A stretch of DNA of 64,000 nt from Xanthomonas arboricola pv. juglandis. GTDB taxonomy: Bacteria > Pseudomonadota > Gammaproteobacteria > Xanthomonadales > Xanthomonadaceae. Positions 46,805 through 54,492 of the stretch are shown here, one piece after another. The position numbers and the translations under genes are program-made. The stretch spans positions 517,400 through 581,399 of the forward strand of contig NZ_JZEF01000003.1 in NCBI RefSeq assembly GCF_001013475.1, read 5' to 3'. Each line of letters opens with the position of its first letter. The stretch's first letter is position 1. Below the pieces are notes generated by a model that was not told the origin of the DNA, did no database searches, and worked only from the letters and a program-made list of their open reading frames with translations.

Positions 46805-46998
46805 GGGAATCCTTTGCGTGGCGAAGAGGGATGGGTGAACAACGGACAGCCCGAGGTCGCCGTGCACTGCGCCTCTGTTGAGTAAACGGGCCAGTGCGGC
46901 AAACGGGGTTAACTGGGTTGAAGATTTTTTCGATCGCTGCTGAGTGCTGCTGTGCAGTGCCCGCTTGGGGAGGGCTTGGCGATGGGCATCACTTGCCT

Positions 46999-47095
46999 CG
47001 TACCCTCACCCCAACCCCTCTCCCGTTGGAGAGGGGCTCGATGCTTCCCTTCTCCCACCGGGAGAAGGTGGCGCGTAGCGCCGGATGAGGGTACG
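46999..47095. repeat. Composite intergenic palindromic repeat, copy 1
   Basis: The outer ends CGTACCCTCA (46999-47008) and TGAGGGTACG (47086-47095) are perfect inverted repeats. Inside are two perfect hairpins: CCCCTCTCC/GGAGAGGGG (47015-47036) and CCTTCTCCC/GGGAGAAGG (47048-47068). This is a recurrent type of intergenic repeat in xanthomonads. Transcribed, it would fold strongly. Confidence 0.75.
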
Positions 47096-47120
47096 GCGGT
47101 GCGGGGCGGTGTCGGTCGCC

Positions 47121-47252
47121 CGTACCCTCACCCCAACCCCCGCTCCGCGCCCCGGCCCGCCCCGGCCCGCGCCAGCAGCGCGGGCGCTCCAAGGCACGCG
47201 CGCCAGTGGCGCGCAAGCCGTGCCTTCTCGCCTCCACGGGAGAGGGGCTTTA
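47121..47252. repeat. Composite intergenic palindromic repeat, copy 2 (rearranged)
   Basis: This copy begins with the same CGTACCCTCACCCCAACCCC as copy 1 and ends near GGGAGAGGGGCTT. Its centre is replaced by a different nested hairpin: AAGGCACG/CGTGCCTT (47191-47226) around GCGCGCC/GGCGCGC (47198-47214). The remaining bases of the 46805-47394 gap show no gene. Confidence 0.65.
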
Positions 47253-47394
47253 CAGTCAGTGCTGCGCGTTATGCGCGAATCCGCACTGCTGGGCGGCGCA
47301 GGGCGGTTTATCCGCGCGCGGTGCTGCCGCATGATGGAAGGCTGTGGCCGCGCACTGCGGTTGCCTGTCTTCTTCCTGCATGGAGTTCGCCCGG

Positions 47395-48459
47395 ATGATC
47401 CAACGTCGTCACTTCCTCAAGAGCGCCACGCTTGGTGCAATCGCTTCCGGCCTGGCCGGGTGGGGCGCACGTGCGCAGGCCGCCGCCGGTGCCGGCACGG
47501 CCGGACGCGTTACCGCGCTGCCGCGCGGCGCGGCGCGGGTGATTTCCACCTGGGATTTCGGCATTGCCGCCAATCAGGCGGCCTGGAAAATCCTTGGCAG
47601 CGGCGGTATCGCACTGGACGCGGTGGAAGCCGGCGTGCGCGTGCCCGAAGCGGACCCGAGCAATCCCACCGTAGGGCTGGGCGGCTATCCGGACCGCGAC
47701 GGCCGGGTGACGCTGGACGCCTGCATCATGGATCACCTGGGCAATTGCGGCTCGGTGGCGGCGCTGGAAGATGTGGTGCATGCGATTTCGGTGGCGCGCG
47801 CGGTGATGGAAAAAACCCCGCATGTGATGCTGGTTGGCGATGGTGCGCGGCAGTTCGCGCTGGAGCAGGGATTCCCGCAGACCAGGCTGCTCACGCCCAG
47901 CTCGGAAGCGGCGTGGAAGGAGTGGTTGAAGACCTCGAAATATTCGCCGGAAGCCAATGTCGAAAACCGTGCCTGGCGCGATGCCAAATTGCCGGGTGGC
48001 AAGGACAATCACGACACCATCGGCATGCTGGCGCTGGATGCGCACGGCAACCTGTCCGGCGCGTGCACCACCAGCGGCATGGCGTGGAAGATGCACGGCC
48101 GGGTCGGCGACAGCCCGATCATCGGCGCGGGGTTGTACGTGGACAACGAGGTGGGCGGTGCGACCTCGACCGGCGTCGGCGAAGAGGTGATACGCAATGT
48201 CGGCAGTTTTGCGGTGGTGGAAATGATGCGCCAGGGCAAGTCGCCGGCCGATGCCTGCCGCGAGGTGGTGATGCGGCTGATCCGGCGCAAGCCCGAACTC
48301 ACCCGCACCTTGCAGGTAGGATTTCTGGCGATGAACAAGCGCGGCGAGGTGGGGGCGTTCGCGATCCAGAAGGGTTTCAGTTACGCGGTCTGCGATGCGC
48401 AGCGGCAGGATCTGCTGGTGCCCGGCGAAAGCCACTATACCACCGAGCCTGCAGCATGA
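47395..48459 (+). CDS. N4-(beta-N-acetylglucosaminyl)-L-asparaginase, Tat-exported
   Basis: This is a glycosylasparaginase of the Ntn-hydrolase class. It cleaves the GlcNAc-asparagine link of N-glycoproteins and matures by self-cleavage before a Thr. The autocleavage site is visible as NHDTIGML, with Thr as the new N-terminal nucleophile, and later GDSPIIGAGLYVDNEVGG is typical. The N-terminus MIQRRHFLKSATLGAIASG is a twin-arginine signal, so the enzyme is probably periplasmic or secreted. I chose the ATG at 47395 (GGAG at good spacing); another ATG is at 47380. cutC overlaps its stop. A role in degrading host glycoprotein glycans is plausible for a plant pathogen. Confidence 0.9.
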   Translation: MIQRRHFLKSATLGAIASGLAGWGARAQAAAGAGTAGRVTALPRGAARVISTWDFGIAANQAAWKILGSGGIALDAVEAGVRVPEADPSNPTVGLGGYPDRDGRVTLDACIMDHLGNCGSVAALEDVVHAISVARAVMEKTPHVMLVGDGARQFALEQGFPQTRLLTPSSEAAWKEWLKTSKYSPEANVENRAWRDAKLPGGKDNHDTIGMLALDAHGNLSGACTTSGMAWKMHGRVGDSPIIGAGLYVDNEVGGATSTGVGEEVIRNVGSFAVVEMMRQGKSPADACREVVMRLIRRKPELTRTLQVGFLAMNKRGEVGAFAIQKGFSYAVCDAQRQDLLVPGESHYTTEPAA

Positions 48460-49187
48460 GTGCGTTGGGGCTGGAAGTGGCCGCCGATTCGGTGGGGTCG
48501 GCATTGGCGGCACAGGAAGGCGGTGCGATGCGGGTCGAGCTCTGCGGGGGGCTGGACGGCGGCGGGCTGACGCCATCATTCGGCACGCTGGCAGTGGTGC
48601 GTGAGCGATTGCAGATTCCGCTATACGTATTGATCCGTCCGCGCGTGGGCGACTTCGTCTTCGACGCGGCAGAGGTCGAGGCGATGCGGCGCGATGTGGA
48701 GCAATGCGTGCGGCTGGGCTGCGATGGCGTGGTACTGGGCGCGCTGGATCCGCACGGGCAGGTCGACATGGGCACGATGCGGGTGTTGATCGCCGCAGCC
48801 GGTTCGCTGGGCGTGACCTTTCATCGTGCGATCGATGTCAGTGCCGATCCATCACGCGCGCTGGAAGATGCAATCACGCTGGGTTGCGAGCGCGTGCTGA
48901 CCTCGGGTTCACGTGCGAGTGCGCTGGAGGGAATCGACACCATCGCCGCGTTGGTGCGGCAGGCAGCCGGGCGCATCGGCATCATGCCCGGTGCCGGGCT
49001 TTCCGAGCACAACATCCGCACCCTACGGCAGCGCACCGGCGCCCACGAGTTCCATGCGTCGGCGCGTGGCGTGATCGCCGCCCAGGTGCCGTCGCCGCAC
49101 CCGTATATCCGCGATCTGGGCAGCGACTACCAGCGGACCGATACCGCGCGGGTGCAACGGATGGTGGACGCGTTGCAGGAAGCGTGA
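48456..49187 (+). CDS. cutC: CutC family protein
   Basis: CutC is a TIM-barrel protein historically linked to copper homeostasis; its enzymatic role is unresolved. Family segments include IPLYVLIRPRVGDFVF, GCDGVVLGALDPHGQVD, VTFHRAIDVSADP, RVLTSGSRASALEGID and IGIMPGAGLSEHNI. Length is 243 residues. The ATG at 48456 overlaps the asparaginase stop (ATGA), so the two are coupled. Confidence 0.94.
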   Translation: MSALGLEVAADSVGSALAAQEGGAMRVELCGGLDGGGLTPSFGTLAVVRERLQIPLYVLIRPRVGDFVFDAAEVEAMRRDVEQCVRLGCDGVVLGALDPHGQVDMGTMRVLIAAAGSLGVTFHRAIDVSADPSRALEDAITLGCERVLTSGSRASALEGIDTIAALVRQAAGRIGIMPGAGLSEHNIRTLRQRTGAHEFHASARGVIAAQVPSPHPYIRDLGSDYQRTDTARVQRMVDALQEA

Positions 49188-49288
49188 AACGCGCGCAACG
49201 TCTCACTCGCCAGGTAGGCGTTGCCTGCGTTGCGCAAGCACGCTGAGGGCGATGCCCGATGGGCTGCTGTGCCTGTCGCGTTCGCCAT

Positions 49289-51151
49289 CTACTGATGGCC
49301 TGAGGGTTCCGGGCCTGTCTGCTGTTCGTCATCGGAGTCGTCACTGACCTGCTCGGGAATGTGGAGCGTGAAAGCGGGAAAGCGCGCGCGGTCTTGCGGG
49401 TGTGCGTTGACGATCAGCTCGCGGGTCTTCCACATCTGCACTGCCTTGGCCAGCGTCGCTGCGTCGAGCTGGCTTCCTTCGTGATAAACGAACTGCCCGA
49501 GATGATCCACGATGCCCAGGTGCGCGCTCTGCTGCGCCTTCCAGTTGCTGACGTTCGTGTAGTGGCGGCTGAGGCCTTCCTCGCTCAGGTCTTCGACTGT
49601 GGGGGATGGGCCTGCCATGTCGTGCACCCGTTGCAGGAAGTGGCGATCCCTGCTTTCTTGCACCATTTTCTGCAATGCCGGAATCTCGCCAAAGGTGGTG
49701 GGAGTGTCGGGCGGGCGATTTTCTGGAATATAAGAAGGGGCACCTTCCAGAAATGGATTTCTTTCTTCATCGATGACCGTGCTCAGCATGGTCTGTGCGG
49801 TGTCTTCGATGCGTTCGAGCGCAACCGTGCGAAGCCGTTCGAGCTGCGCTTGGAGATGCGGCGGCACCAGGATGATGCAGTTGGCAGGTAATTGGGCGAT
49901 CAACGAGGGCAGTCTGGAGAGGTTGACGCAACCTCGCAGATCGAGTTTTTCCAGCTGCGTCAGGCGGTGAATGTCCAGTGGCAGCGTGAGCAGGTTGCTG
50001 CAGTCTTTCAGAATCAGCCGCTTCAATGGCGCACTGCCGCCGAAAATCGGCGGATAGTTGCGCAGCGCGGTGCAGCCCTGCAAATCAAGCTCCTCCAACT
50101 TTGGCAGTCGATGGATGGCCGGGCCAAGGGTGGACAGCGGCGAGTTGCGTACCTGTAGCCTTTTCAGATTTTGCAGATTGGCGATCGAAGCCGGAAGCGA
50201 TCTGATCCCGGTCCGTTCCAGCCGTAGGCTCTGCAGGTTGACCAAGCCCTGGTGCTCGCCGGATGCATCGGTGCTCACCAGGTGTTCGGGAAGTTCCGTC
50301 AATTCCGGGCAGGCGTGGATGGAGAGCTTGCGTAATCGGCTGAGGCTTGCGATGGATGCAGGTAGCGAGCGAATCGGATTGCGCGCGAGCGTCAGTGTTT
50401 CCAGGTCCGCGAATTGCACGGCGTCCGGGAACTCCATCAACCCTGCCGCGTCGATCGTCATGTGCTGCAGATGAGAAAGACGGAATGCCTGGTCGGGAAA
50501 TTGCGGCAGCGGAACTGAGCGCAGCTCCAGCGTGAGCTGTCCCAGTCCGGTTGCTTCCTCCAGCAGGTCGGCGGTCGCCTTCAGCGCCCGGTATGTGCGT
50601 GTCTCGATCTGCGGGTTGTTGCTGTTGGCCTGGCGCCATGCGCTGTGCCAGTGATTGCGATCTGCGCTGTAGTGTCGTTGCCATTGCGACAGCACGTCGC
50701 GGTAAGGGCGAATCGCTGGGGAGCGCCGTAATGATGAAGCGCCCACGGTCGGTGGCGTAAGGGGGCGCACCGGCCGCAAGTGTTGCGAATCGGTGGTGGC
50801 AAAGTGGAAGCGAGCGCGTTCTATCTCGCTGAGCTGTGGCAATTGCGGGGTCCGCGAAGGATGTCCAGCCGCCTCGTTCATCCGCGCGGCGCTGCCGGAT
50901 CCGCCGTAGGGAAGCGGGGGAGCGGATGTGGTTGGCCGGCGAGAGGTCTCGGCAGCGGCAGGCGTTGCCGACGGTCGCCCGGACCCGTCACCAGGCACAT
51001 ATCTGGTCAGGCCGCCGAGCATGCCGCTAGGGCGCTCGGTCGCGGGGTGTGCGGGTGGGACACTGCGCGCGGGCGCATCCGCATTGGGCGCAATCTGCTC
51101 CCCTAGTCCTACAGGCGTGCCCGGCGGGCGCGGTTGATCGACGCGTCGCAT
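49289..51151 (-). CDS. xopL: Type III effector XopL-like, leucine-rich repeat E3 ligase
   Basis: XopL is a Xanthomonas effector delivered into plant cells, with leucine-rich repeats and an unusual C-terminal E3 ubiquitin ligase fold (XL box). This protein has 620 residues. A Pro/Arg/Ser-rich N-terminus without signal peptide fits a type III secretion region. About seven LRRs run from residue 205 to 430 (LPASIASLSRLRKLSIHACP, LPKLEELDLQGCTALRNYP). A unique C-domain follows, with an HLG triplet at 544-546. It lies 76 residues before the end, exactly as the functionally important His584 triplet does in the 660-residue X. euvesicatoria protein as I recall it. The ATG at 51151 has GAGGAA upstream and a perfect PIP box 70 bases away. 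Confidence 0.85.
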   Translation of the reverse strand: MRRVDQPRPPGTPVGLGEQIAPNADAPARSVPPAHPATERPSGMLGGLTRYVPGDGSGRPSATPAAAETSRRPTTSAPPLPYGGSGSAARMNEAAGHPSRTPQLPQLSEIERARFHFATTDSQHLRPVRPLTPPTVGASSLRRSPAIRPYRDVLSQWQRHYSADRNHWHSAWRQANSNNPQIETRTYRALKATADLLEEATGLGQLTLELRSVPLPQFPDQAFRLSHLQHMTIDAAGLMEFPDAVQFADLETLTLARNPIRSLPASIASLSRLRKLSIHACPELTELPEHLVSTDASGEHQGLVNLQSLRLERTGIRSLPASIANLQNLKRLQVRNSPLSTLGPAIHRLPKLEELDLQGCTALRNYPPIFGGSAPLKRLILKDCSNLLTLPLDIHRLTQLEKLDLRGCVNLSRLPSLIAQLPANCIILVPPHLQAQLERLRTVALERIEDTAQTMLSTVIDEERNPFLEGAPSYIPENRPPDTPTTFGEIPALQKMVQESRDRHFLQRVHDMAGPSPTVEDLSEEGLSRHYTNVSNWKAQQSAHLGIVDHLGQFVYHEGSQLDAATLAKAVQMWKTRELIVNAHPQDRARFPAFTLHIPEQVSDDSDDEQQTGPEPSGHQ

Positions 51152-51187
51152 CGCATTCCTCGTCTTGGCTGTTACTCAATGACGATG

Positions 51188-51246
51188 ATCGGCATGCAAC
51201 GCGACTGGCGAATCCCGAGGGGCGAAGCCGTCGTCATCGTGACGAA
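51188..51246 (-). promoter_or_regulatory. PIP box (HrpX site) of the xopL gene
   Basis: On the minus strand TTCGT (51246-51242), 15 bases, then TTCGC (51226-51222) match the plant-inducible-promoter consensus TTCGB-N15-TTCGB without mismatch. A -10-like CATCGT follows at 51187-51182, a few bases further than the usual 30-32. The box is 70 bases before the effector start, so HrpX control is expected. Confidence 0.85.
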
Positions 51247-51275
51247 GCATCGGCGGCGTGGCCGCATGCCGTTGT

Positions 51276-52385
51276 TCAGCGCTCAGACAGCGTTGCGGGC
51301 GCGGGTGCCTGGCAGGGGCTGCATGCGCCGAATCGCGTGGGATCGAGCACCACATGTTTGATCCGTCGGCGCTTCCATGTGTAGCTGACATGCACCAACC
51401 CATTGCGGGTCTGGATCACGGCCGGATAGGAAAATTCATCATGGGCGCTGTCTTCCAGTGTCAGCACGCGTTGCCAGTGCACGCCATCGTTGGAGACGGC
51501 AACAGCCAGCGTACCGCGGCCTTCCCACCAGTCCTTGCCGGCAATGGCGGGGTTGTAGACCAGTAACGCACGACCGTCGCGCAGCATCACCGCGTCGGTG
51601 CCCGAGTTCGGGTTTTCCACGTCCAGCAAGTGCACGGTCTGCCAATGCAGGCCGCCATCGAGCGAGAACGTGCTGAAAAGCTTGTTTTGCTGGCTGCGGC
51701 CCAACGCCTGCAGACGGCCATCCGGATGCAGCAGCAGACTGGGCTGAATCGCACCGATCGCCTTCGCATCGTTGAGCGGCATGCCGCGCTGCCAATGCGC
51801 GCCGTCGTCGTCGCTCCATTCCAGATGCGCGCGCCAGCCGCGGTCTTCGCTGCTGCTGGGTGCGAGGATGCGTCCGTTCGGCAATTGCACCGGCTTGTTC
51901 TTGATCGGGCCGAGAATGCCGTCGGGCAGGCGCTGCGGCGGCGACCAGTGCGCACCGTCGTCATCGGAGGTGGTGCGCAGGCCCCACCAATCGCGCGGAT
52001 TCGGGCCGAGCTTGTAGTACAGCTGCACCGGGCCGGTGCCGGACTGGAACAGCACCGGATTCCAGGCCGGGAGCGCGGCGCCCTCCGCGCCGGCATGCGC
52101 GCCGTCGGCGATGCGTCGCGGCGGCTGCCAGTGCTGCGCGCCGCGTTGTGCGAGCCAGATACCGACATCGGCCGCTCCCTCGTGCGCGCCGCCGAACCAG
52201 GCCGCCAGCAGCGTGCCGTCGCGGGTTTCCAGCAGCGTGGAGGCATGCGCCTGTGGCGTCGGTGCCGGGTCGGCAATGAACTCGCTGAGCACGATGGGCG
52301 AGGGCGTCGGCATGGGCGATTCGGCATGAACTGCGCAAGCGGCAAGGCTCGCAACAAGGCAGCTCAGCAGGCGTGACGGGAGCAT
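51276..52385 (-). CDS. Secreted sialidase-fold (BNR repeat) protein
   Basis: This 369-residue protein has a signal peptide (MLPSRLLSCLVASLAACAVH) and a six-bladed sialidase-type propeller. Asp-box motifs are visible as SDDDGAHW (twice), SLDGGLHW and SNDGVHW. Catalytic-site-like segments include GTLLAAWFGGAHEG and FSYPAVIQTRNGLVHVSYTW. True sialic acid is not expected in plants, so another glycan is the likely substrate. Related proteins are often annotated only as exo-alpha-sialidase or BNR-repeat proteins. It lies directly upstream of the effector gene on the same strand, but the effector has its own PIP box. Substrate is unknown. Confidence 0.85.
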   Translation of the reverse strand: MLPSRLLSCLVASLAACAVHAESPMPTPSPIVLSEFIADPAPTPQAHASTLLETRDGTLLAAWFGGAHEGAADVGIWLAQRGAQHWQPPRRIADGAHAGAEGAALPAWNPVLFQSGTGPVQLYYKLGPNPRDWWGLRTTSDDDGAHWSPPQRLPDGILGPIKNKPVQLPNGRILAPSSSEDRGWRAHLEWSDDDGAHWQRGMPLNDAKAIGAIQPSLLLHPDGRLQALGRSQQNKLFSTFSLDGGLHWQTVHLLDVENPNSGTDAVMLRDGRALLVYNPAIAGKDWWEGRGTLAVAVSNDGVHWQRVLTLEDSAHDEFSYPAVIQTRNGLVHVSYTWKRRRIKHVVLDPTRFGACSPCQAPAPATLSER

Positions 52386-52403
52386 CGTGGTGAAGTCCTG
52401 TGC

Positions 52404-52440
52404 GGATTTTAAAGATACCTATTTATTATCTATTAAATAC
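52404..52440 (-). promoter_or_regulatory. AT-rich dyad upstream of the sialidase-like gene
   Basis: About 37 bases are nearly all A and T in otherwise GC-rich DNA. They contain TATTTA-N8-TAAATA as an inverted repeat. The stretch begins about 20 bases before the sialidase-like ATG and reads well as its promoter or operator region. Confidence 0.4.
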
Positions 52441-52453
52441 CATGTGCTCCGGT

Positions 52454-52496
52454 CATCCCAGGCGGCCGTGGTCACCGACCACGGCCGCCTGGGATG
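52454..52496. other. Perfect 20-bp inverted repeat with 3-base loop
   Basis: The left arm 52454-52473 begins CATCCCAGGCGGCC. It is matched without mismatch by the right arm 52477-52496, ending GGCCGCCTGGGATG; the loop is ACC. No T-run follows on the plus strand. On the minus strand the AT-rich dyad follows. The rest of the 52386-52793 gap holds a weak 63-codon frame (52518-52709) that I do not call as a gene. Confidence 0.85.
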
Positions 52497-52793
52497 TCAT
52501 GACACCCGCTCTCCCCATTGCGCTGGCTGGCCGCACTCGGCCTGACCGCGTTGACCCTGCCCGCCGCCATGATGCAGAACTTTGCTGCGCCTGCGACGTC
52601 CATCGCGAAGCGGCGTTGCGAGGATACAGTCGTACGCGAGCAGGCCGTTATCGAGATGACACGGTGTGCGGTGTGTCTGGCGCTTGGTCGGCGCACTGCG
52701 ACGCGGTAAACAGCTGCGACCGGCTTTCAGTGCCGATTGATTGGCGTGCAACAACGCGCAGCGCCGTGGATCCGTCCACTCAGGAGCACAGGT

Positions 52794-53123
52794 ATGGCTT
52801 TTCCAACATCAGTCAACGACCAGATCACCGATGCTGTCACGCAGTCCAACGTCAAGGTCATTGGCGAGGCGCCTGCAATGGCGATGAGCACGATCTACCA
52901 GAGCATGGCGCATTCGAGCGGCATCCTGTTTCAGAACGCGGTATCGGCGCAACAGCAGCAAAACACGCTGTCGCAGGCCGCCACCAACCAGGGCGTGATG
53001 CAGATCTACAGCCTTGATACGACCGCCTCGGCGGCGGATGTCGAGAAGATCGCGCAAGCGGGTGTCGCCGACAATCTGACCAGTCTGCTCACCGTGCTCA
53101 ATGCGTTCAACACCGGCAAATAA
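52794..53123 (+). CDS. rebB: RebB-family R-body protein
   Basis: This 109-residue protein matches the RebB family, structural proteins of refractile (R) bodies. R-bodies are coiled protein ribbons that extend on a trigger, first known from Caedibacter symbionts. The family pattern is clear: VNDQITDAVTQSNVKVIGEA, PAMAMSTIYQSMAHSSGILF and NAVSAQQQQNTL. AGGAG lies upstream of the ATG at 52794. No other reb-type gene is visible in the window, although several paralogues are usually needed for ribbons. Whether it forms R-bodies here is unknown. Confidence 0.9.
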   Translation: MAFPTSVNDQITDAVTQSNVKVIGEAPAMAMSTIYQSMAHSSGILFQNAVSAQQQQNTLSQAATNQGVMQIYSLDTTASAADVEKIAQAGVADNLTSLLTVLNAFNTGK

Positions 53124-53131
53124 TGGCGGCT

Positions 53132-53155
53132 GGCGACAGCGGCAGCGCTGTCGCC
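53132..53155. terminator. Bidirectional hairpin between rebB and the small convergent gene
   Basis: A 10-base perfect stem, GGCGACAGCG/CGCTGTCGCC, with loop GCAG lies 8 bases after rebB and 30 bases after the convergent gene. The flanks are only weakly T-rich (AATGTTGCT). Confidence 0.5.
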
Positions 53156-53185
53156 AATGTTGCTGACACGAGTGCGTCGGTGCAC

Positions 53186-53401
53186 TCAGGCCGCGTCGTC
53201 GTCGCGCGCCTGCGGCGGCAGCAGGATCTGCGGCTGCTTGGCCGAGTGGGTCTGGCACAGGAAGGTCATCAGGTGCGCCGCTTCGGTGCTGCCGATCGGC
53301 TGGCTGGGCGCGGGCTTGCTGTGGACGTGTTCGGCGAAGGCGTGCTGGGTCTGCTCCGGAACCGCGGAGACAGGGTCTTGCGTAACGGTGGACGAGGACA
53401 T
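53186..53401 (-). CDS. Small protein of unknown function convergent with rebB
   Basis: I do not recognise this 71-residue protein. It starts at the ATG at 53401, which has a strong AGGAG 7-8 bases upstream; that is the main reason to call it. The sequence is Ser/Pro/Gln/His-rich with STEAAHLMTFLCQTHSAKQP in the middle and an acidic DDDAA end. No signal peptide or membrane segment is seen. Being adjacent to rebB it could belong to an R-body locus, but this is only proximity. Confidence 0.55.
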   Translation of the reverse strand: MSSSTVTQDPVSAVPEQTQHAFAEHVHSKPAPSQPIGSTEAAHLMTFLCQTHSAKQPQILLPPQARDDDAA

Positions 53402-53748
53402 GAAACGCTCCTGGAACCTGCAATCAGGCCGTCTACGTGGCAACCAAAGCGCCCCGTAACGGTGTCAGCCGGTGATCTTGCCTGGAATATGGTCCGCCCG
53501 ATACCTCGACGGCAGCGGGCGGTCCAGGTGTACCGGACTTCCAGATAACGGCGCGCAGGGCGCGGTCTGAAGGGCGGGCAAAATATCGCCTTGTGGCGCG
53601 TTAGACATTGCCCGGTGCGCAGCGTTGGGTGCCGAGCAATCTGAACGCTGTCGCTAGCGCCGCTCGTCACGCCATGGCGGGTCACTTGGCGAGCACTGTC
53701 GCTTAGGTCGATGCATCGGAGTGCGCTGGAGAACGGTTGTGCGGCATC
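53402..53748. other. Gap without recognisable gene
   Basis: About 347 bases are broken by stops in all frames of any length. I see no tRNA, clear repeat or terminator. It would carry the promoter of the small minus-strand gene, and it marks the edge between the accessory genes and the restriction-modification island. Confidence 0.5.
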
Positions 53749-54492
53749 TCACCGCAATGCCAGTTCAGCCAGGGCGTCCAGGCGGCCCTTCACTGCTCGC
53801 CAGTCCGGCATGTGCATGTCGAGCAGGCGATAAAAGGCCTTGCCGTGGCTGTAGACCTTGAGGTGACACAGTTCATGCAGGACAACGTAGTCGATGCACG
53901 GCCCTGGCACGCAGATCAGGCCAAGGTTCAAGGTGATCCTGCCGAGTGGGGAGCAACTGCCCCACCGACGCTGCATGGTGCGCAGCGACACCGGCGGCGC
54001 AGTTGTGATCCAGCGTAGCGGGGCGGCGATGTTGGTCACCCTCTGCGGCAGGAGGTGTTTGGCGCGCTCGCGCTGCCATTGGCCCAATGCAGTGCGCACG
54101 CCATCGGGTGCGGGTGTGGGGACGCGAACTTCGACATGGCCACCGCGCAGGCGCACGTCGGGTGCCTGGTCGGCAAGCACCACCTTCAGGCGATAGCGCC
54201 GCCCGAGGTACAGCACGGTTTCGCCGCTGACGTACTCGCGCGGCGTGAGGTGGTGCTGGCGTTGCTCGATGGCAAGCAACTGCAGATGCACCCAGCGCGC
54301 GCGCTGGAGCAGTGCCTGCCTGATCTGCGCATCGGCCGCGTGCAGCGGGGCGTCCAACCGCACTTGGCCGTCCGGTTCCACATGGATGGCCACGCGTTGG
54401 CTGCGCCGCAGCGCGGATCGCCGGATCTGGCAGTGGATGCGGCGTTCGCCATAGCGCACCACCATGTGGGACGCGCCCTGGTCGGCTGTCAT
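53749..54492 (-). CDS. YgjP-like zinc metallopeptidase
   Basis: This 247-residue protein belongs to the YgjP/DUF45 (SprT-like, M48-related) group. The zinc motif HELCHLKVYSHGKAFY (HExxH plus a downstream His) is complete, and the family segment RTMQRRWGSCSPLGRITLNL precedes it. Its ATG overlaps the hsdR stop (ATGA), so it is the last gene of the type I restriction operon and translationally coupled. Such genes are often found at the end of type I restriction loci. A role in turnover of the restriction subunit is possible, but no function is established. Confidence 0.88.
   Translation of the reverse strand: MTADQGASHMVVRYGERRIHCQIRRSALRRSQRVAIHVEPDGQVRLDAPLHAADAQIRQALLQRARWVHLQLLAIEQRQHHLTPREYVSGETVLYLGRRYRLKVVLADQAPDVRLRGGHVEVRVPTPAPDGVRTALGQWQRERAKHLLPQRVTNIAAPLRWITTAPPVSLRTMQRRWGSCSPLGRITLNLGLICVPGPCIDYVVLHELCHLKVYSHGKAFYRLLDMHMPDWRAVKGRLDALAELALR

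Noticed and set aside
52518..52709. 63-codon plus-strand frame with a hydrophobic start (RWLAALGLTALTLPAAMM)
   Set aside because: It looks faintly like a signal peptide, but there is no ribosome binding site and the remainder resembles no family. At most a decayed fragment.
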